Below are positions 1 to 8,115 of a stretch of 56,322 nt of DNA, piece by piece. The notes under the pieces are model-generated. The model ran no database searches, had not been told where the DNA came from, and saw only the letters and a program-made list of their open reading frames with translations. This DNA is from a bacterium (GTDB lineage Bacteria > JAJRZV01). The position numbers and the translations under genes are program-made. The number at the start of each line of letters is the position of its first letter. The first letter of the stretch is position 1. The DNA lies in contig JAJRZV010000074.1 of the NCBI GenBank assembly GCA_024275095.1, positions 1 through 56,322 on the forward strand. The letters are read 5' to 3'.

Positions 1-26
1 AGGATCCAAAACGGTTAACACATTCT

Positions 27-722
27 TTAAAGCAACTCTATCTTCTCTTTCAACTCCGCAATGGTATCAACCACGGTGCCGAGCAGATTTTTAATCTCTG
101 CTTTTAGCTCCTGGTAGCGGTTGCATCTCTCCTCAAGTGCTTCGAGCTCTCTTTCGCGTTCCTCCAGTTTGTGCTTCGTTTCTTTGAGATCGCTTTCCAG
201 GGCTCGTACTTTTTCCAAGAGTTCATCAATGCGATTTTCCAGGGAGGTGCGCAGGTCCTCGTAATCCTTCACGGTCCGCTCCAGTTCCGCCTTTTCACTG
301 AGCACCTGTTCGAATTGTTCCTGGAGCTTGAGAAATTCCTCTTCCGAGATTTTAAACCCGATGAGATTTTCGACCTTTTTCAAAAGCTGATCATCACTGT
401 AGGGCTTGTGCAGATAATCGTCAGCCCGAACCTTCAGGCGGCGATGCTTGTCAAAGTCTTCCCTGGTGGCCAGCTCGGACGTGAGTATTAAAGGGATACC
501 TGCCGTCTTTTCTTCCGTGCGAAAACGCTTGCACAGGGCATAACCGTTTACATCCGGAAGTTCCACGTTGAGGATCACCAGGTCGTATTCGTTCTTCCTC
601 GCAAGGCGAAAACCGGCCTCGCCCTCTGACTGAGTGTCAACGATGTACCCTGCGTTTTCGAGCACGCCCCTGACCATATCCTGATAATCGGCATCGGCGT
701 CAATGAGCAATACTTTCTTCAT
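27..722 (-). CDS. Pseudo-receiver protein with C-terminal coiled coil
   Basis: 231 aa. Residues 1-120 form a CheY-like receiver domain: an acidic pocket near D8-D10, a conserved Ser in LTSEL and a conserved Lys in LHKPY. The phospho-acceptor position is Asn52 (ILNVELPDVNG; codon AAC), where active receivers have Asp, so normal phosphorylation is unlikely. Residues 125-231 are charged heptad-rich sequence predicted to be a long coiled coil. Receiver plus coiled coil without a DNA-binding domain is the architecture of Myxococcus FrzS and AglZ; a similar localisation or scaffold role is inference. The ATG follows a GAGGTGG ribosome site 9 nt after the methionine synthase stop, so the two genes probably share a transcript. 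Confidence 0.85.
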   Translation of the reverse strand: MKKVLLIDADADYQDMVRGVLENAGYIVDTQSEGEAGFRLARKNEYDLVILNVELPDVNGYALCKRFRTEEKTAGIPLILTSELATREDFDKHRRLKVRADDYLHKPYSDDQLLKKVENLIGFKISEEEFLKLQEQFEQVLSEKAELERTVKDYEDLRTSLENRIDELLEKVRALESDLKETKHKLEERERELEALEERCNRYQELKAEIKNLLGTVVDTIAELKEKIELL

Positions 723-731
723 TGTTCCACC

Positions 732-3143
732 TCAATTTACCCCGAGGTGTTCTTTAAAAACCTTCACGGCCTCAAGGGCATCAGCAGCGTACATGCTTGC
801 ACCGATCTCCCTGGCAAACTCGGGGGTCACGCACGCTCCACCCACAGCCACGGGAATATCAAGTCCCTTTTTTCTCAATTCCTCGATCACCTTTTTCATT
901 GCCCCCATTGTTGTTGTCATCAGTGCACTCAGTGCCACGGCATCGGGCCGCTCGCGTTCCACGGCCCGGACAATTTCTTCCGTCTTCACGTTTTTTCCAA
1001 GGTCCACAACGTCAAAGCCGTTGGCCTCCAGGAGCGTGATAACGATGTTCTTGCCAATGTCGTGAACATCGCCTTCCACCGTGGCGAAGACAATCTTCCT
1101 GCCTGCTTTCCTTCGCGACCTTTTCAACGCAGGCCTGAGCACTTCAAACGCAGCCTTTACCGCCTCTGCAGATTGCATTACCTGGGGAAGGAAAAATTCC
1201 TGGGCAGCGAACTTTTTACCCACCACCGCCAGTGCGGATACAAGGTGTTCATTTCCTATGACCAGCGGGTCCACTCCCCCCTCGAGCATGTCCCTTGTCA
1301 GCTGAACCGCGGCCTCCTTCTCGCCCTGGATAACCGCCTGCTTGAGCCTTTCTTCAAGGGAAAGTTCTTCTGCTGGCGTTTCCACGGGAGTTGCACTGGA
1401 ACCTTCCTTTCCCGCCATTCGTTCAATATATGCTTTCGCACCCCTATCCTTCCCCGTGAGAAGCTGAACAGCCGATAATGTATCCATAATGTCTTTATCC
1501 AGGGGGTTGAGTATCACCGCGTCAACACCCTCCCACCCGGCCATGGCAAGAAAAGCTGCATTGATCACACGGCGTGCAGGAAGGCCGAAAGACACATTGC
1601 TGAGCCCCATGATCGTGTAGAGGCTTTTCTGTTTATAACCTCTCAGTGTCTTGAGTGTTTCTGCAGGAGCAGCAGCGTCACTGCTTACCGTGAGCACAAT
1701 TGGGTCAAAAAACATTTCCGAGAGGGGAAAGTTAAGCCCCCGGGCCTTTTCCACGGCCCATTCTGCAAGTTTTAACCTCTCCCCAGCTTTCCTGGGAACA
1801 CCGGCTCCACTGAGTGGCAGCACCACAACGGCGGCCCCGTAGAGCTTCGCCAGTTCTATAATCTGAATAAACTTCTCTTCTTCACACGTAGTGGAATTCA
1901 AAAGGGGCTTGCCGTCCACGCTTTTTACACCCGCCTCAAGGCCTTTTACGCTGGAGGAGTCCAGGCTTAACGGCAAAGGACTCGTCACGTTAACCGCGTG
2001 GACAACTTTCTTCATCAGCTGAACCTCGTCGGCACCCGGAATTGAAACGTTTACATCCAGAACATGGGCTCCGGCCTCCGTTTGCTTCCTTGCCTCTTCC
2101 CTGACAACAGAAATGTCACCGGCCCGAAGAGCCTCTATCAGGTGTTTTTTACCCGTGGGATTGAGCCTCTCTCCTATGAGCATGAGTTTTTTTCCATATT
2201 CACGAATATTTGTACGGGAAGAGAGTGCATGAAGATACCGGAGCCGCTGTGCCCTGTCTTCCAGGTTGTAAACCAAACTGTCAGCTGCGCTGCGCAGGGC
2301 TTTTACGTGTTCGGGGGTAGTTCCGCAGCATCCGGCAATAACACGTGCACCGGCAACGACGGCCTGTTCCACGTATGAAGAAAGTTCACGGGGCTCAGCC
2401 GGGTAAACCGTGACCCCATTTTTTACCACGGGAAGTCCGGCATTGGGCTGGAAAATAAGGGGTTTACTTGTATAGGGGGCCATCCGGATCAGCGCTTCAA
2501 GTATGCCGTCTGGTCCCAGGCTGCAATTTGCTCCTATTACGTCTACAGGCAGCGCGTTGAGAAGCACCCCGGCCGCTTCAGGCGTTGTTCCCAGCACGGT
2601 CCTCATGTCCTCCTGGAACGTCATCATGGCAAAGACAGGAATGTCACGCGAAAGCTGCCTGATCGCTACCACGGCTGCCCTCAGCTCCTTTACGTCCATC
2701 ATGGTTTCAATATTGAAAAGATCCACGCCTTCGTTAAGAAATATTTCCGCAACCTCTGTGAATATCTCCACGGCATCGTCAAACGAGAGGTCTCCCACCG
2801 GTTCGACAAACAGGCCTGTCGGTCCCATGCTGCCGGCCACAAGAGCCCGGCCGCGCGCTGCTTTTTTCGCTTCCCTTACAGCAGCGGAAATAATCTCCGC
2901 CAGCTGGTTTTCGAGCTTGAACTCGGCAAGCTTGATTCTGTTGGCCCCAAAGGTATTGGTTTCAATGATATCAGACCCTGCGCTGACGTATCCTTCGTGA
3001 ATCTCTCTGATTACGTCGGGATGTTTTACGTTTACAAGCTCAGGGGGACTGCCCGGAGATAAAACCCCCCGGGCCTGGAGAAGAGTGCCCATGGCACCGT
3101 CGAAGACAAGCACACGTTCCTGCAGCGCCTCTCTCACGTTCAT
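732..3143 (-). CDS. metH: Cobalamin-dependent methionine synthase, no reactivation domain
   Basis: 803 aa. It transfers methyl from methyltetrahydrofolate to homocysteine through cobalamin. Domains in order: homocysteine methyltransferase (about 1-300; zinc cysteines in GANCSLGP and GCCGTTPEH), pterin-binding barrel (about 320-580), cobalamin cap (about 615-700) and B12-binding domain (about 705-803) with the DVHDIGKN motif that supplies the axial His. The C-terminal AdoMet-binding reactivation domain of E. coli MetH is absent, as in many anaerobes, so a separate reactivase would be needed. I chose the ATG at 3143 because AAGGAG lies 10 nt upstream and homology begins there; an in-frame extension to 3197 looks non-coding. 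Confidence 0.93.
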   Translation of the reverse strand: MNVREALQERVLVFDGAMGTLLQARGVLSPGSPPELVNVKHPDVIREIHEGYVSAGSDIIETNTFGANRIKLAEFKLENQLAEIISAAVREAKKAARGRALVAGSMGPTGLFVEPVGDLSFDDAVEIFTEVAEIFLNEGVDLFNIETMMDVKELRAAVVAIRQLSRDIPVFAMMTFQEDMRTVLGTTPEAAGVLLNALPVDVIGANCSLGPDGILEALIRMAPYTSKPLIFQPNAGLPVVKNGVTVYPAEPRELSSYVEQAVVAGARVIAGCCGTTPEHVKALRSAADSLVYNLEDRAQRLRYLHALSSRTNIREYGKKLMLIGERLNPTGKKHLIEALRAGDISVVREEARKQTEAGAHVLDVNVSIPGADEVQLMKKVVHAVNVTSPLPLSLDSSSVKGLEAGVKSVDGKPLLNSTTCEEEKFIQIIELAKLYGAAVVVLPLSGAGVPRKAGERLKLAEWAVEKARGLNFPLSEMFFDPIVLTVSSDAAAPAETLKTLRGYKQKSLYTIMGLSNVSFGLPARRVINAAFLAMAGWEGVDAVILNPLDKDIMDTLSAVQLLTGKDRGAKAYIERMAGKEGSSATPVETPAEELSLEERLKQAVIQGEKEAAVQLTRDMLEGGVDPLVIGNEHLVSALAVVGKKFAAQEFFLPQVMQSAEAVKAAFEVLRPALKRSRRKAGRKIVFATVEGDVHDIGKNIVITLLEANGFDVVDLGKNVKTEEIVRAVERERPDAVALSALMTTTMGAMKKVIEELRKKGLDIPVAVGGACVTPEFAREIGASMYAADALEAVKVFKEHLGVN

Positions 3144-3209
3144 GATCACAGCACTCCTTCTTAAATAAACGAAAAAAATCGAAAAAGATATTAACACAAA
3201 ATAGCATTA

Positions 3210-3388
3210 CTTTATATTCCCCGCCCGCCCTATCCCTGAATCTTCTGGCGCGCAATCAGCACGCGCGCCTGACTTTATATTCCCCACCCGCCTGAGCGTC
3301 GTGGCGAGCAGTGGGCACACGAGCCGAACTTCACATTTCCCATTTCTCTAAGCCCTGCATTCCGACGTGCAACTGATACACCCGTTAA
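3210..3388. repeat. Tandem GC-hairpin repeats, locus A (three units)
   Basis: Between metH and tRNA-Val lie about three imperfect units of roughly 55-65 bp. They begin at about 3210, 3273 and 3328 with CTTTATATTCCCCrCCCGCC or a decayed form of it. Unit 1 continues into a GGCGCGC...GCGCGCC inverted repeat able to form a hairpin. The same unit recurs at 37454-37640. No protein gene is apparent in this 314-bp stretch. Unit 3 is strongly degenerate. The family is not one I can name. Confidence 0.6.
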
Positions 3389-3415
3389 GAAAAGAAACAC
3401 AGGTCAGACTCTCAA

Positions 3416-3444
3416 TTGACAAGTTTTCAACGAGATAGTAAAAA
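3416..3444 (+). promoter_or_regulatory. Putative promoter of tRNA-Val
   Basis: A perfect -35 hexamer TTGACA (3416-3421) is followed after 17 nt by TAAAAA (3439-3444, 4 of 6 matches to TATAAT). Transcription would start near 3451, a few bases before the tRNA 5' end at 3458. Confidence 0.5.
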
Positions 3445-3457
3445 TAAATTTACACGC

Positions 3458-3529
3458 AGGCACGTAGCTCAGGGGGAGAGCGCTACCTTGACATGGTAGA
3501 GGTCGGCGGTTCGAAACCGCCCGTGCCTA
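3458..3529 (+). tRNA. tRNA-Val (anticodon GAC)
   Basis: Full cloverleaf: acceptor AGGCACG/CGTGCCT (7 bp), D-arm GCTC/GAGC, anticodon stem CTACC/GGTAG with loop TTGACAT giving anticodon GAC, variable loop AGGTC, T-arm GGCGG TTCGAAA CCGCC, discriminator A73. CCA is not encoded in full. The T-arm has an inverted 17-nt copy about 63 nt downstream. Confidence 0.95.
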
Positions 3530-3591
3530 CAAATGTTTCCATGGACGCAGGCGTGATGGTAAACACGGCGTTTTTCATACAGACACACGCA

Positions 3592-3647
3592 GGTTTCGAA
3601 CCGCCGACTGGCGTGAGCCACGATGCAGAGCGAGGGAGCCATAATGC
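3592..3647. repeat. Inverted copy of tRNA-Val T-arm plus shared block
   Basis: 3592-3608 is the exact reverse complement of 3502-3518, 17 nt of the neighbouring tRNA-Val T-arm. It is followed by a block (CCGACTGGCGTGAG...AGCGAGGGAGCCATAAT) resembling the block at 15730-15768 beside tRNA-Ser. RNA through both copies could pair the tRNA T-arm with its trailer. It has no complete cloverleaf, so it is not a tRNA gene. Confidence 0.7.
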
Positions 3648-3665
3648 GACCGAGCGAGAATACCA

Positions 3666-3684
3666 GGGGCGGAACAATCGCCCC
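3666..3684 (+). terminator. Weak hairpin, possible terminator
   Basis: GGGGCG (3666-3671), 7-nt loop, CGCCCC (3679-3684), followed only by TTC. It could end the tRNA-Val transcript, but the absence of a T-run makes this doubtful. Confidence 0.25.
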
Positions 3685-3757
3685 TTCACGATCCACATGC
3701 ACATCCACCCAAGCACAGCTCCTGCTGCACCAGCAGGGCCCGGTTTTAAAAACCCAG

Positions 3758-3831
3758 GCGCCCGTAGCTCAACAGGACAGAGCGGCGGGCTTCGGACCCG
3801 CAGGTTGCCCGTTCGACTCGGGTCGGGCGCT
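3758..3831 (+). tRNA. tRNA-Arg (anticodon TCG)
   Basis: Acceptor GCGCCCG/CGGGCGC, D-arm GCTC/GAGC, anticodon stem GCGGG/CCCGC with loop CTTCGGA giving anticodon TCG (reads CGA), variable loop AGGTT, T-arm GCCCG TTCGACT CGGGT with one G-T pair. The base after the acceptor is T, the first of six T residues (3831-3836), so the discriminator would be U73, unusual for tRNA-Arg. CCA is not encoded. The T-run may also act in termination. Confidence 0.9.
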
Positions 3832-3928
3832 TTTTTCGGTACGTGTTGATGGGTCTGTTCCAGACTGGTATTCTTTCCCGGGCAGACTGTGATGAGGGAG
3901 TCGCCACTGAATATACCCTGAGAAAGAA

Positions 3929-5062
3929 ATGAACAATCTCTTAAATACACTCGATTCAAAACTTGTAAAAAAAATTGAAGATATAAAAATCCCTTCCCTT
4001 TTGCTTGTTGTATTCCTTTTTATTATTTCGTTCTTGAGAATGTATTTTGAAGCGGTATTCATATGCGAACGATGTAATGGGATACTACCAATGGTGGTGT
4101 ATTCTCACGGAATTGCCATGTTCTTTTTCGCATATATCAGCGGAAACGTTGTTATTAAATACCTGACACACTATGATTGGTACAAGATACTCAAAATTTC
4201 CTTCATTGGTTTTTTAATTACGCTGTTACCACCGGTGATGGATGGTGTAGTCTTTGGAAGAACCACTATATATAAATACGCTAACTTTTTTTATACCCCC
4301 GAAGGTCAAAAAATGTTTTATTCTGTAAAGGACCTGTTATTCAATTTCAGCAACGATTTTGTTGGAGGGCCTGCTCTTAGAATGGAGTTCTGGTTTATCA
4401 CTTTTCTTGCTTCATTTTATGTGTTGCTGAAATCGAAGAAAATGATCCGGTGGCTGCTGGCATTTGCATTGATCATGTGTATTTTTATTTTCGTGGCATA
4501 CCAGCAATTATTATGGCATATACTAACCCATGAATTTGAGCAATGGCTGGCTTTTTTACAACAGAGACGTCTTTTCACGGTAGATAAGTTTCTTACATTT
4601 TTATGGTCTTTCTACTCTATTATCCTGCTGGTGTTGTTCTTTTTTTCAGAATTCAAAGCTTCTTTCTTTCAAAGAAAGCTATATTCTACCGTGATACTGT
4701 GCCTCGTGGGCATAACCTTTTTATCGCTTTTATTTTACAACCCATCTGTTGTGGAAATGTTTCTATACCATTTAAAATTCATGGCTGCTGCTCTTGCAAT
4801 CTCTCTGATGATCCTAATTAACGTTCCCAGCAAAGAATATCGCTTTATATCAGGTTTCCTCTTTTTACTGGCATGTCTTCAATTACCGGCTCTTTCCCCG
4901 GTCATGTTTTTTATTTTGTTGTTGATGTTACTTTGCGTTGGTATTGTTTACATCTTACAGTTAACAACACCTTTTGCTATCGTGAAAATTACCCTTCCGG
5001 CTGTGCTTATTTTCTGGGGAGTAGAAAACAGTTACTTTTTATATTTTGCGATTACACATTAA
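3929..5062 (+). CDS. A+T-rich multi-pass membrane protein of unknown function
   Basis: 377 aa, not recognised. About ten hydrophobic segments (for example around residues 24-45, 60-80, 95-115, 150-165, 172-195, 222-240, 255-275, 285-300, 310-330 and 335-375) indicate an integral inner-membrane protein. A short Cys pair (CERC, about residue 47) lies after the first segment. The gene is visibly richer in A and T than its neighbours, and the ribosome site is weak (GAGAAAG). It sits directly downstream of tRNA-Arg, a common place for acquired DNA, but no integrase is visible. The function cannot be assigned. Confidence 0.75.
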   Translation: MNNLLNTLDSKLVKKIEDIKIPSLLLVVFLFIISFLRMYFEAVFICERCNGILPMVVYSHGIAMFFFAYISGNVVIKYLTHYDWYKILKISFIGFLITLLPPVMDGVVFGRTTIYKYANFFYTPEGQKMFYSVKDLLFNFSNDFVGGPALRMEFWFITFLASFYVLLKSKKMIRWLLAFALIMCIFIFVAYQQLLWHILTHEFEQWLAFLQQRRLFTVDKFLTFLWSFYSIILLVLFFFSEFKASFFQRKLYSTVILCLVGITFLSLLFYNPSVVEMFLYHLKFMAAALAISLMILINVPSKEYRFISGFLFLLACLQLPALSPVMFFILLLMLLCVGIVYILQLTTPFAIVKITLPAVLIFWGVENSYFLYFAITH

Positions 5063-5128
5063 GTTTAAATCCTGAATGGTTATTTCGCATGTATTGGAAG
5101 ATAGCTCTACCATTTAGATAATTTTTCT

Positions 5129-5142
5129 ACCGAACGGTCGGT
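5129..5142. promoter_or_regulatory. TetR-type operator-like palindrome ahead of the DUF2148 operon
   Basis: ACCGAAC/GGTCGGT is an inverted repeat with 6 of 7 matching arm positions. ACCGAnC half-sites of this kind are typical of TetR/AcrR-family regulators of acyl-CoA metabolism. It lies in the 297-bp A+T-rich gap before the FAD oxidoreductase gene; nothing else in that gap is recognisable. The regulator is not in the window. Confidence 0.4.
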
Positions 5143-5365
5143 CAAGAAATGTTCTTTTTGTGTATATTTCTTGAACCCTTACCCGCCTCAGAACATACTA
5201 AACTTTTCAACGTTCTGAAATTTCATCGGGTGTTCACCGTCAGCGTATTATAAGCAATTGATTTTCCATACCTTTTGAGACTTCGAAAAATACTCCACGA
5301 ATATGAGCTCATCCATCCACATATCAATATTGAAAGGGCTGGCCAATCCTTTATGATTTTTGCTC

Positions 5366-6451
5366 GTGAAACTGGTCAACATACTTGGGGCCGGGCTTGC
5401 TGGACTGACTGCCTCCATTATTTTACGACGTAAGGGTTACAAAGTCGTTGTCCACGAACGCGAGAAAGAAATCGGGTCTTATTCCAATTTTCATCCATCC
5501 CTTCACGTAACACCTTTCGACCACGAAGCAGTAGAAGAGCTAACAGGTATCAGTTTTAAATCTGTTATCAAACCCATGAAAGAGGTGAAATATTTTTTCG
5601 AAAACCGTGCTTACGAAGCTAACGCGCCTGCTTTATACGGCGTGGAACGCTCCTCGAGACCGACTTCGGTAGATACCTTTCTGTTCAAACTCGCTGTGGC
5701 TGAAGGTGTCGAGTTTGAAATGGAAAAAGGAGATGTAAATCCGGATGAACTTCCTGATGGTTCCATTATTGCCACAGGGCTCAACCCTCTAACATTTGAA
5801 AAAATGGGATTGCCCTCCCGGCCGGTATGGGGATATGCCTTCAGGGAGGAAGTAAAAAACGATCCCCATGACGGAAAGGCTTACTGCTGGTTCTGCCATT
5901 ACGCGGATGATTACGGATACGGAGCATCCATTAACGGACTGCGTTACTTTCTGCTCTTCTCAACATTTCGCAAAATTTCTGAGGCTCAGCTTCACTCATT
6001 TCGGCAGGATTTAAAAACTCGTCTGGACATTGAGTTCGCCGAACCCATTCCCACCGCGGGAGCCGTGCCCATCGGTTCATTTACCAACCCGAGGCTGTTT
6101 CACAGGGGAAAAATCCTGGCAGGTACCATTTCAGGAACCATGGAGCCAGCACTTCTATTCGGTATTCACGGAGCCATCGTATCTGGAGCGATCGCTGCGA
6201 AAGCAGTGGAAGAACCGGGAAAAGCCCGGAAACTTTTTAAACGCATCAACCGGTACTTCCGGCGGCTTTACCTGAGCAGGCGCTGTGCAGAACTTCTGCC
6301 GCTAAAAGTAAGACACGTGATGCTGGAGACTGCCACCCGATATCCGCGTCTGCATTATTTCTACATAGCACTAATGGGCCATGGCATCCCGGGCTACCGT
6401 GGCAACTGGATATGGAAAGTACTTTTAAAGGAGGAAAGGAGCCATGCCTGA
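5366..6451 (+). CDS. FAD-dependent oxidoreductase (geranylgeranyl-reductase-like)
   Basis: 361 aa. The N-terminus has a Rossmann FAD motif (NILGAGLAG) and an acidic residue ending the second strand (VVHERE). A C-terminal GTISGTMEP...GIHGA stretch matches the second FAD-contacting region of the p-hydroxybenzoate-hydroxylase/geranylgeranyl-reductase fold. The substrate is unknown; a reduction or oxidation of a lipophilic acyl or polycyclic group is inference from context. It is the first gene of the operon and overlaps the next by 8 nt. Start uncertain: GTG at 5366 gives a family-like N-terminus (MKLVNILGAG), TTG at 5360 is the alternative, and neither has a clear ribosome site. Confidence 0.82.
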   Translation: MKLVNILGAGLAGLTASIILRRKGYKVVVHEREKEIGSYSNFHPSLHVTPFDHEAVEELTGISFKSVIKPMKEVKYFFENRAYEANAPALYGVERSSRPTSVDTFLFKLAVAEGVEFEMEKGDVNPDELPDGSIIATGLNPLTFEKMGLPSRPVWGYAFREEVKNDPHDGKAYCWFCHYADDYGYGASINGLRYFLLFSTFRKISEAQLHSFRQDLKTRLDIEFAEPIPTAGAVPIGSFTNPRLFHRGKILAGTISGTMEPALLFGIHGAIVSGAIAAKAVEEPGKARKLFKRINRYFRRLYLSRRCAELLPLKVRHVMLETATRYPRLHYFYIALMGHGIPGYRGNWIWKVLLKEERSHA

Positions 6452-7244
6452 AATCTACATTAACGACTGGCCGCCCTTTTCACCTCCTGACATGAACAGG
6501 AGGGAAGGAGTAGTGGAAGCTGCAAAGCTCATGATTAATGCAGCCATGACAGCTCCCAACGCAGGAGGCGTACCTCAAATTGAAGCCCACCTTGTGTACG
6601 GGATGGACGAACAGGAAAAAATCGCCCGCACCATGGAGGAGATGGGATGGGAGGTAAGGGAGAACGTACATCTGTCGCGCATGTTCAAGTACGAAGCCCA
6701 GATGGTTCGTGAGTCAGATGCGGTGATTTTTCTGGGCAACTTTCGCGCAGCAGAAACCCCCATGGATGCAGGTTGTGGCGGATGCGGAGGCGTCGAAGAC
6801 TGCTCTTTTGTGTATGAGCGCCGTGAAAATGTGTACGGGCTTATTGACTGGACACACCGCAGAACTGACATCTATTGCGATGGGCCTCTGTGCACGGTGC
6901 GCGTGGATGATTTCGGCTATGCCGTGGGAAGTGCCCTGTGGATGGCCAACAGGTTACTGGTAGATGCGCGGGCCTATTTCACAGTGGGAGCTGCAGGAAG
7001 ACGTCTTGGGTACTGTCCCAACTCGCCCATGGTCGTGGGGGTGCTGGTAGCCGCACTTGCAAAAAATCCATATGTGGATGTGAATACAGATTATCACGTG
7101 GTCAATCTATCAAAACTTCTGGATTCCGTTCGCAAAACATATATTCTCATGCGTCAAACAGGCGGAGATTACAGGCGCTCCGACCCCGGAACAGAACGTG
7201 AACGTGAAATGAGAAAAAAGAAAAAAGACACTGAAAAGGAGTAA
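6444..7244 (+). CDS. DUF2148 Fe-S (ferredoxin-domain) protein, first copy
   Basis: 266 aa. A DUF2148-family protein, known mainly from anaerobic archaea and bacteria, of unknown biochemical role. Cysteines C111-x2-C114-x5-C120 in AGCGGCGGVEDC, with C145, C150 and C191 downstream, probably bind an Fe-S cluster. The first motif resembles the CGxCGxxxC cluster site of corrinoid Fe-S protein and RnfB. The charged C-terminal tail (about 245-266) is extra. AAGGAG precedes the ATG, inside the end of the FAD oxidoreductase gene, implying translational coupling. A paralogue follows directly. Confidence 0.85.
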   Translation: MPEIYINDWPPFSPPDMNRREGVVEAAKLMINAAMTAPNAGGVPQIEAHLVYGMDEQEKIARTMEEMGWEVRENVHLSRMFKYEAQMVRESDAVIFLGNFRAAETPMDAGCGGCGGVEDCSFVYERRENVYGLIDWTHRRTDIYCDGPLCTVRVDDFGYAVGSALWMANRLLVDARAYFTVGAAGRRLGYCPNSPMVVGVLVAALAKNPYVDVNTDYHVVNLSKLLDSVRKTYILMRQTGGDYRRSDPGTEREREMRKKKKDTEKE

Positions 7245-7247
7245 GCC

Positions 7248-8090
7248 ATGAGCGTGTACGATGGTAATAAATTGGCCCGGGAGGCTCTTTTAGACGTGGC
7301 CAAACTGTGCGCAGCCGCAGCCCTCAAGGCTCCTCAAATCACCGGTAAAACGGAAATTAAAACATTGATTATCACCGGTGAAGACCTGGAACCCATCATC
7401 GAAGCACTGATGGTCCTCGGACGCCTGGAAATGTTCAACATGCTTTCCTATCTGTGCTGGAAAAACCTCTATGACCAGGGGCGCCCTCCTGTGTTGCTTT
7501 TAATTGGCACAAAGGTGAGGGCTTCTGATCTTAACTACAACTGCGGCGGCTGCGGTTTTCTCACCTGTGCTGAATTCAACCGGTATACAAAAACAGTGGA
7601 ACCCAATCCACGACTTATGATCCGCGGCCCTGCCTGCCAGTGGAAAATCATGGATTTCGCCATTGCATGTGACTGGGCAGCTGCTGCAGCATGGCAGTAC
7701 AACATCACCAACCGCGTGGAGATTGCAACAGGTATGGCCGCATCCGCGCTCGGGTACCTTCCTGATTGCGACGTCGTAATGGGACTTCCGGTGGGACCCA
7801 ACGAAGACCTTTACTGGTACTCACGTGATGTTCTTACCTACATGCTCCCCCACGAGATGTGGCACGAACGAACAATCAAGGACTTCCCCACCCTCTTCGC
7901 AACCTTCCCGGGCAACGGGAGACAGGAGCTGAAACTAACGGAAAAGTGGTGGAAGCAACCCTATGTGAGGTCCTATCAGGCAAAATCTTTTGAAGAAATG
8001 GAACAGTTAAGAGAAGGTATAGACAAAGACCTTGCGGAACTTCGCGAAAAGTGGAAGGAAAGAATACAAAAACTTAATAACAATAATTAA
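7248..8090 (+). CDS. DUF2148 Fe-S (ferredoxin-domain) protein, second copy
   Basis: 280 aa, a divergent paralogue of the preceding gene, 3 nt after its stop and with an AAAAGGAG ribosome site. The cluster motif is clearer here: NCGGCGFLTC (C99-x2-C102-x4-C107), then C130 and C141. Shared landmarks with the first copy are the VEAAKL/LDVAKL-type start, the central cysteine motif, and an A-x-ALGYLPDCDVVMG-like segment matching AGRRLGYCPNSPMVVG. Adjacent, co-translated paralogues suggest a heterodimer or an electron-transfer pair serving the FAD protein; that is inference. Confidence 0.85.
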   Translation: MSVYDGNKLAREALLDVAKLCAAAALKAPQITGKTEIKTLIITGEDLEPIIEALMVLGRLEMFNMLSYLCWKNLYDQGRPPVLLLIGTKVRASDLNYNCGGCGFLTCAEFNRYTKTVEPNPRLMIRGPACQWKIMDFAIACDWAAAAAWQYNITNRVEIATGMAASALGYLPDCDVVMGLPVGPNEDLYWYSRDVLTYMLPHEMWHERTIKDFPTLFATFPGNGRQELKLTEKWWKQPYVRSYQAKSFEEMEQLREGIDKDLAELREKWKERIQKLNNNN

Positions 8091-8115
8091 TAACAAATAA
8101 AAAGGAGGTGCAACC

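Noticed and set aside
3540-3620. A third tRNA gene on the minus strand between tRNA-Val and tRNA-Arg
   Set aside because: Only the T-arm-like part is present; no matching acceptor, D-arm or anticodon arm can be drawn.
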